A stretch of DNA of 7,789 nt. Source: Candidatus Helarchaeota archaeon (GTDB taxonomy: Archaea; Asgardarchaeota; Lokiarchaeia; Helarchaeales; HEL-GB-A). The translations under genes and the position numbers were made by a program. The notes below the pieces were generated by a model. The model ran no database searches, was not told where the DNA came from, and saw nothing but the letters and a program-made list of their open reading frames with translations. Shown here piece by piece: positions 6,404-7,789 of this stretch. The stretch lies in assembly GCA_016840125.1 (NCBI GenBank), contig JAEOSY010000113.1, positions 1 through 7,789 of the forward strand, read 5' to 3'. The stretch's first letter is position 1. Every line of letters starts with the position of its first letter.

Positions 6404-6567
6404 ATGGATACACTACCGCCGAAGAAACTGCTCGATCGAGTCCGCGAAAAAATCCGCCTGAAAAATTATTCCAACAAAACCGAACAGGCTTATGTGAATT
6501 GGATCAAACAGTACATCTTATTCCACAAAACGGAGCAGCCATGGATATGGAAAACCGAGTCGAAATT
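6404..6567 (+). pseudogene. Integron-type tyrosine integrase remnant (start of N-terminal domain only)
   Basis: Residues from the ATG at 6404 read MDTLPPKKLLDRVREKIRLKNY, then KTEQAYVNWIKQYILFHKTEQP. This is the SAM-like core-binding N-terminus typical of integron integrases and related XerC-like enzymes, which are usually over 300 residues long. Similarity is lost after about residue 46. The expected next segment appears to continue in another frame from the ATG at 6541 (MDMENRVEI), so a frameshift near 6540 is followed by loss of the rest, including the entire catalytic domain. The open frame runs on to 6613 with unrelated residues. It is transcribed divergently from the GTPase operon, the usual relation of an integron integrase to its cassettes. 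It cannot be an active recombinase. Confidence 0.72.
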
Positions 6568-6602
6568 TGTTATTGTTGGTATAGCGGTTTTCGATTGCTA
6601 CC

Positions 6603-7280
6603 ATGCCAACTGAAAAACAAAAGATATCCTTAGATCGTCTCCCCCGGTGGGGGACACTATTACTAGATCTACCCTGGGTGGAAATCATCGGTGAACTCTG
6701 GAAAATCGGCAAGAAGATCGTACGCGGGCTATCCAATGAGGGGATTTATGAGGTGCTCGACTACGAAACGACGCTTGAACTACACGACAGCAAGGGTAAA
6801 AAGGCGACACTGAAGAAGCGGGAGAAAGTGCGCTTCATGCAAGATAATATCCTGGTATATCAGGACCAGGCCTGGGGAGATGGAGAGATCCTGGTCAATT
6901 ACCAATGCTCCCCTGGCAAACCGGTGGATCAATACCGTTCTGGTTATAAAACCCATATTCTGATATCTCTCAGAGAAGTGAAGAATAAAGGAGATATTGA
7001 CGTTTTCAACATAGAATGGAATATTAGCCAGGGATTCTTGCAGAGAACAGGATTTTGGTGCACTGAGATTAACCATAGAACAAAGCATATTAAAATTCAG
7101 ATGATTTTCCCCAAGTCAAGACCCCCATTACGAATGTGGGTTGTTGAGAAGAATCTGCAGAACACTCGGAGATTGGGAGACAATGCTAAAAAACGATTGC
7201 CGGATGGGAAATGGCTTGTCACCTGGAAAATGGTCAAACCGCGATTGTACGAACAATACATCCTCAATTGGGAGTGGTAG
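6603..7280 (+). CDS. Hypothetical protein, 225 aa, beta-rich C-terminal part
   Basis: I do not recognise this protein. It has no signal peptide or confident TM helix. The N-terminus (about 1-45) is amphipathic (LLLDLPWVEIIGELWKIGKKIVRG). Residues 48-125 alternate short hydrophobic strands with charged turns (YEVLDYETTLELHDSKGKK, then VRFMQDNILVYQD). The C-terminal half includes TGFWCTEINH, IKIQMIFPKSRPPLRMWVVEK and the closing RLYEQYILNWEW, suggesting a beta-sandwich. The long open frame, moderate GC and sensible residue composition support a real gene. The ATG at 6603 is the first in-frame start after a stop at 6582, but it has no clear ribosome binding site, so the true N-terminus may have been lost when the upstream integrase remnant was disrupted. 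No function is assigned. Confidence 0.72.
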   Translation: MPTEKQKISLDRLPRWGTLLLDLPWVEIIGELWKIGKKIVRGLSNEGIYEVLDYETTLELHDSKGKKATLKKREKVRFMQDNILVYQDQAWGDGEILVNYQCSPGKPVDQYRSGYKTHILISLREVKNKGDIDVFNIEWNISQGFLQRTGFWCTEINHRTKHIKIQMIFPKSRPPLRMWVVEKNLQNTRRLGDNAKKRLPDGKWLVTWKMVKPRLYEQYILNWEW

Positions 7281-7320
7281 TTAAATGAAAAGACGACAGA
7301 CCCGCGGTTGCCTGCCGTCT
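7281..7320 (-). terminator. Rho-independent terminator for the leftward mini-transcript
   Basis: On the - strand AGACGGCAG (7320-7312) pairs with CTGTCGTCT (7299-7291) over 9 bp with one G-U wobble, and an inner ACC/GGT can add three pairs. The stem is followed directly by TTTCATTTAA. It lies just past the stop of the rightward 225-residue gene (7280), but the T-run is on the leftward side, so it mainly serves the unit that starts near 7442. Confidence 0.55.
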
Positions 7321-7442
7321 CGAGTGCTCCTAGGTTCCCGTTCCGCCACCCATGATCAACCTCCTTTTCGTCTAAAAATAGACGTCTAACAGGTGCACAC
7401 AAAAGTTTCAGGATGTTATTGTTTGAGCTGCAGCCCAGAAGC
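7285..7442 (-). ncRNA. Predicted small transcript of about 155 nt (small RNA or peptide-coding mini-mRNA)
   Basis: A consensus promoter (7478-7449) and a terminator (7320-7281) bound a short leftward unit whose start is expected near 7442. The leader contains a 6-bp hairpin, CGTCTA-AAAA-TAGACG (7384-7369), immediately before a strong Shine-Dalgarno sequence (AAGGAGG, 7366-7360) and a seven-codon ORF (7353-7330). Promoter, leader hairpin, SD, ORF and terminator are all in order, which is hard to explain by chance. It may be a dual-function small RNA or the leader remnant of a lost gene. The RNA itself is predicted, not observed. Confidence 0.4.
7330..7353 (-). CDS. Seven-residue mini-ORF (MGGGTGT) with strong ribosome binding site
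   Basis: ATG GGT GGC GGA ACG GGA ACC TAG is preceded by AAGGAGG with a 6-nt spacer, an ideal Shine-Dalgarno arrangement. The product would be a seven-residue Gly/Thr-rich peptide. It ends 10 nt before the terminator stem. An overlapping GTG at 7349 would give about 22 residues (MAEREPRSTR...) but would run through the terminator. The RBS is strong evidence of ribosome loading; whether the peptide matters, or the ribosome merely controls the RNA, cannot be seen. Confidence 0.35.
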   Translation of the reverse strand: MGGGTGT

Positions 7443-7447
7443 TTCCA

Positions 7448-7478
7448 AATTATAATAGATATCTATTATAATTGTCAA
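7448..7478 (-). promoter_or_regulatory. Consensus sigma70 promoter embedded in a perfect 26-bp palindrome (operator)
   Basis: On the - strand TTGACA (7478-7473) and TATAAT (7454-7449), both perfect, are 18 bp apart. The bases 7448-7473 form a perfect 26-bp palindrome centred on GATATC, covering the whole spacer and the -10 box. A dimeric protein bound here would block or remodel RNA polymerase. The promoter points leftward to the mini-ORF at 7353 and lies 17 bp past the stop of the small HTH gene at 7495, whose product is an obvious but untested candidate regulator. Confidence 0.7.
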
Positions 7479-7494
7479 TCGTTTTTATGGATTG

Positions 7495-7731
7495 TCAGGC
7501 GCTTTTTCTAGGTTTCGGACCTGGCCTTCGATCACGGGCCAAATATTCTCTAACTGCCTTTTCTGTCGTGACCCAATTCCGCCCAATTTTTATCCCCCAT
7601 AACTTCTCTTGACGAATCAGTAGGGAAAGATGGGGGTGTGACAGCCCGCTTAGCTCGGCAGCTTTTCGAAGGGAAATCAGTTCGTCCAGCCTAGGCTGGT
7701 CGTCACTGATCCCTTTATCACTTACAGGCAC
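7495..7731 (-). CDS. Small helix-turn-helix DNA-binding protein (excisionase/HTH_17-like)
   Basis: A 78-residue protein with ISLRKAAELSGLSHPHLSLLIRQEKLWGIKIGRNWVTTEKAVREYLA (about 19-65): a helix-turn-helix (21-40), a short wing (44-55, IKIGRNWVTT) and a closing helix, as in MerR/excisionase-like HTH_17 domains. The N-terminus (1-16) is polar and the tail (RDRRPGPKPRKSA) is basic. The start is GTG at 7731. No Shine-Dalgarno sequence precedes it, but a perfect TATAAT ends 6 nt upstream, so the mRNA may be leaderless; a later start cannot be excluded. Such proteins act as recombination directionality factors or local repressors. It is followed by the palindromic promoter at 7448-7478, which it may regulate. 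Confidence 0.85.
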   Translation of the reverse strand: MPVSDKGISDDQPRLDELISLRKAAELSGLSHPHLSLLIRQEKLWGIKIGRNWVTTEKAVREYLARDRRPGPKPRKSA

Positions 7732-7737
7732 ATTGAA

Positions 7738-7743
7738 ATTATA
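7738..7743 (-). promoter_or_regulatory. -10 box for the HTH gene, probably leaderless
   Basis: TATAAT on the - strand lies at 7743-7738, 6 nt before the GTG start at 7731, placing transcription initiation at or next to the start codon. No convincing -35 hexamer is visible at 16-18 bp in the GC-rich sequence upstream (7744-7789). Confidence 0.4.
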
Positions 7744-7789
7744 CTATCTGTAACGCGCAATCGGGGGTGGGCGGGAGCGCGCCGCAAGG

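Noticed and set aside
6255..6410. Target-site duplication around the 140-bp inverted-repeat element
   Set aside because: Flanks on the two sides do not share a direct repeat, so transposition is not confirmed.
6343..6633. 96-residue rightward frame starting MYRKLLQNL
   Set aside because: Overlaps the MITE-like element and is out of frame with the integrase remnant except for the MDMENRVEI stretch, which is better read as a frameshift product.
6780..7088. Leftward 102-residue open frame inside the 225-residue gene
   Set aside because: Entirely antisense to a better-supported gene, with no promoter or RBS.
7330..7353. CRISPR repeat or tRNA in the right-hand intergenic region
   Set aside because: The palindrome and hairpins are single copies with no repeated units, and no cloverleaf or TTCRA-type T-loop could be found anywhere in the window.
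7097..7402. Leftward 101-residue open frame beginning MCAPVRRLFLDEKEVDHG
   Set aside because: Mostly antisense to the 225-residue gene, with no RBS at its start and a composition typical of a shadow frame; the mini-ORF at 7353-7330 has the real SD.

Overview
This window looks like an accessory (genomic island or integron-like) region of a bacterium, perhaps an environmental Chloroflexota/Anaerolineae-type organism. That guess rests on remembered resemblance of two proteins: a tyrosine integrase tail ending ...MIYAEVSN...DYYRGI, and a small helix-turn-helix protein ending ...REYLARDRRPGPKPRKS. It is not proven by anything in the window. The base composition is patchy. The two ends are moderately GC-rich, while the central block (about 1780-6130) is clearly AT-rich, which suggests it arrived from elsewhere.

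Layout. (1) 1-600, + strand: C-terminal part of a tyrosine recombinase, cut by the window edge. (2) 601-904: no credible gene, but a good sigma70-type promoter at 614-642 with a repeated CTCTCGTCTT-like motif. (3) 905-1203, - strand: two very small membrane proteins of 70 and 28 residues with overlapping stop and start; the second is preceded by a textbook ribosome binding site lying inside the first gene. (4) 1204-1783: mostly non-coding, with several inverted repeats, including an attC-like imperfect hairpin at 1683-1751. (5) 6032 down to 1784, - strand: a four-gene operon encoding a membrane-anchored P-loop GTPase, a zinc-ribbon/one-TM protein, a second soluble paralogous GTPase, and a 631-residue helical protein. 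(6) 6033-6402: leader region plus a 140-bp element with 12-bp perfect terminal inverted repeats. (7) 6404-6567, + strand: remnant of an integron-type integrase, only the start of its N-terminal domain. (8) 6603-7280, + strand: an unrecognised 225-residue protein. (9) 7285-7480, - strand: a compact unit with a consensus promoter embedded in a perfect 26-bp palindrome, a leader, a strong Shine-Dalgarno sequence, a 7-codon ORF and a hairpin-plus-T-run terminator. (10) 7495-7731, - strand: a small HTH DNA-binding protein.

How the parts fit. The four-gene operon is the most interesting content. Two paralogous GTPases share a GPTxxGKTWLI P-loop, a TKxD guanine-specificity motif and a distinctive C-terminal WxPxNVExPFFW signature. 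They are encoded with a zinc-ribbon membrane protein and a large companion. This architecture recalls the predicted GTPase-centred conflict systems (double GTPases with GTPase-associated protein, GAP1) described by Aravind and colleagues. I infer a membrane-localised, GTP-switched sensing or defence complex; no recognisable nuclease or toxin domain is visible. The divergent orientation of the integrase remnant and the operon, plus the attC-like hairpin just past the operon's last stop codon, resembles integron geometry. That could explain how the block was acquired, although a 4.3-kb four-gene cassette would be unusual.
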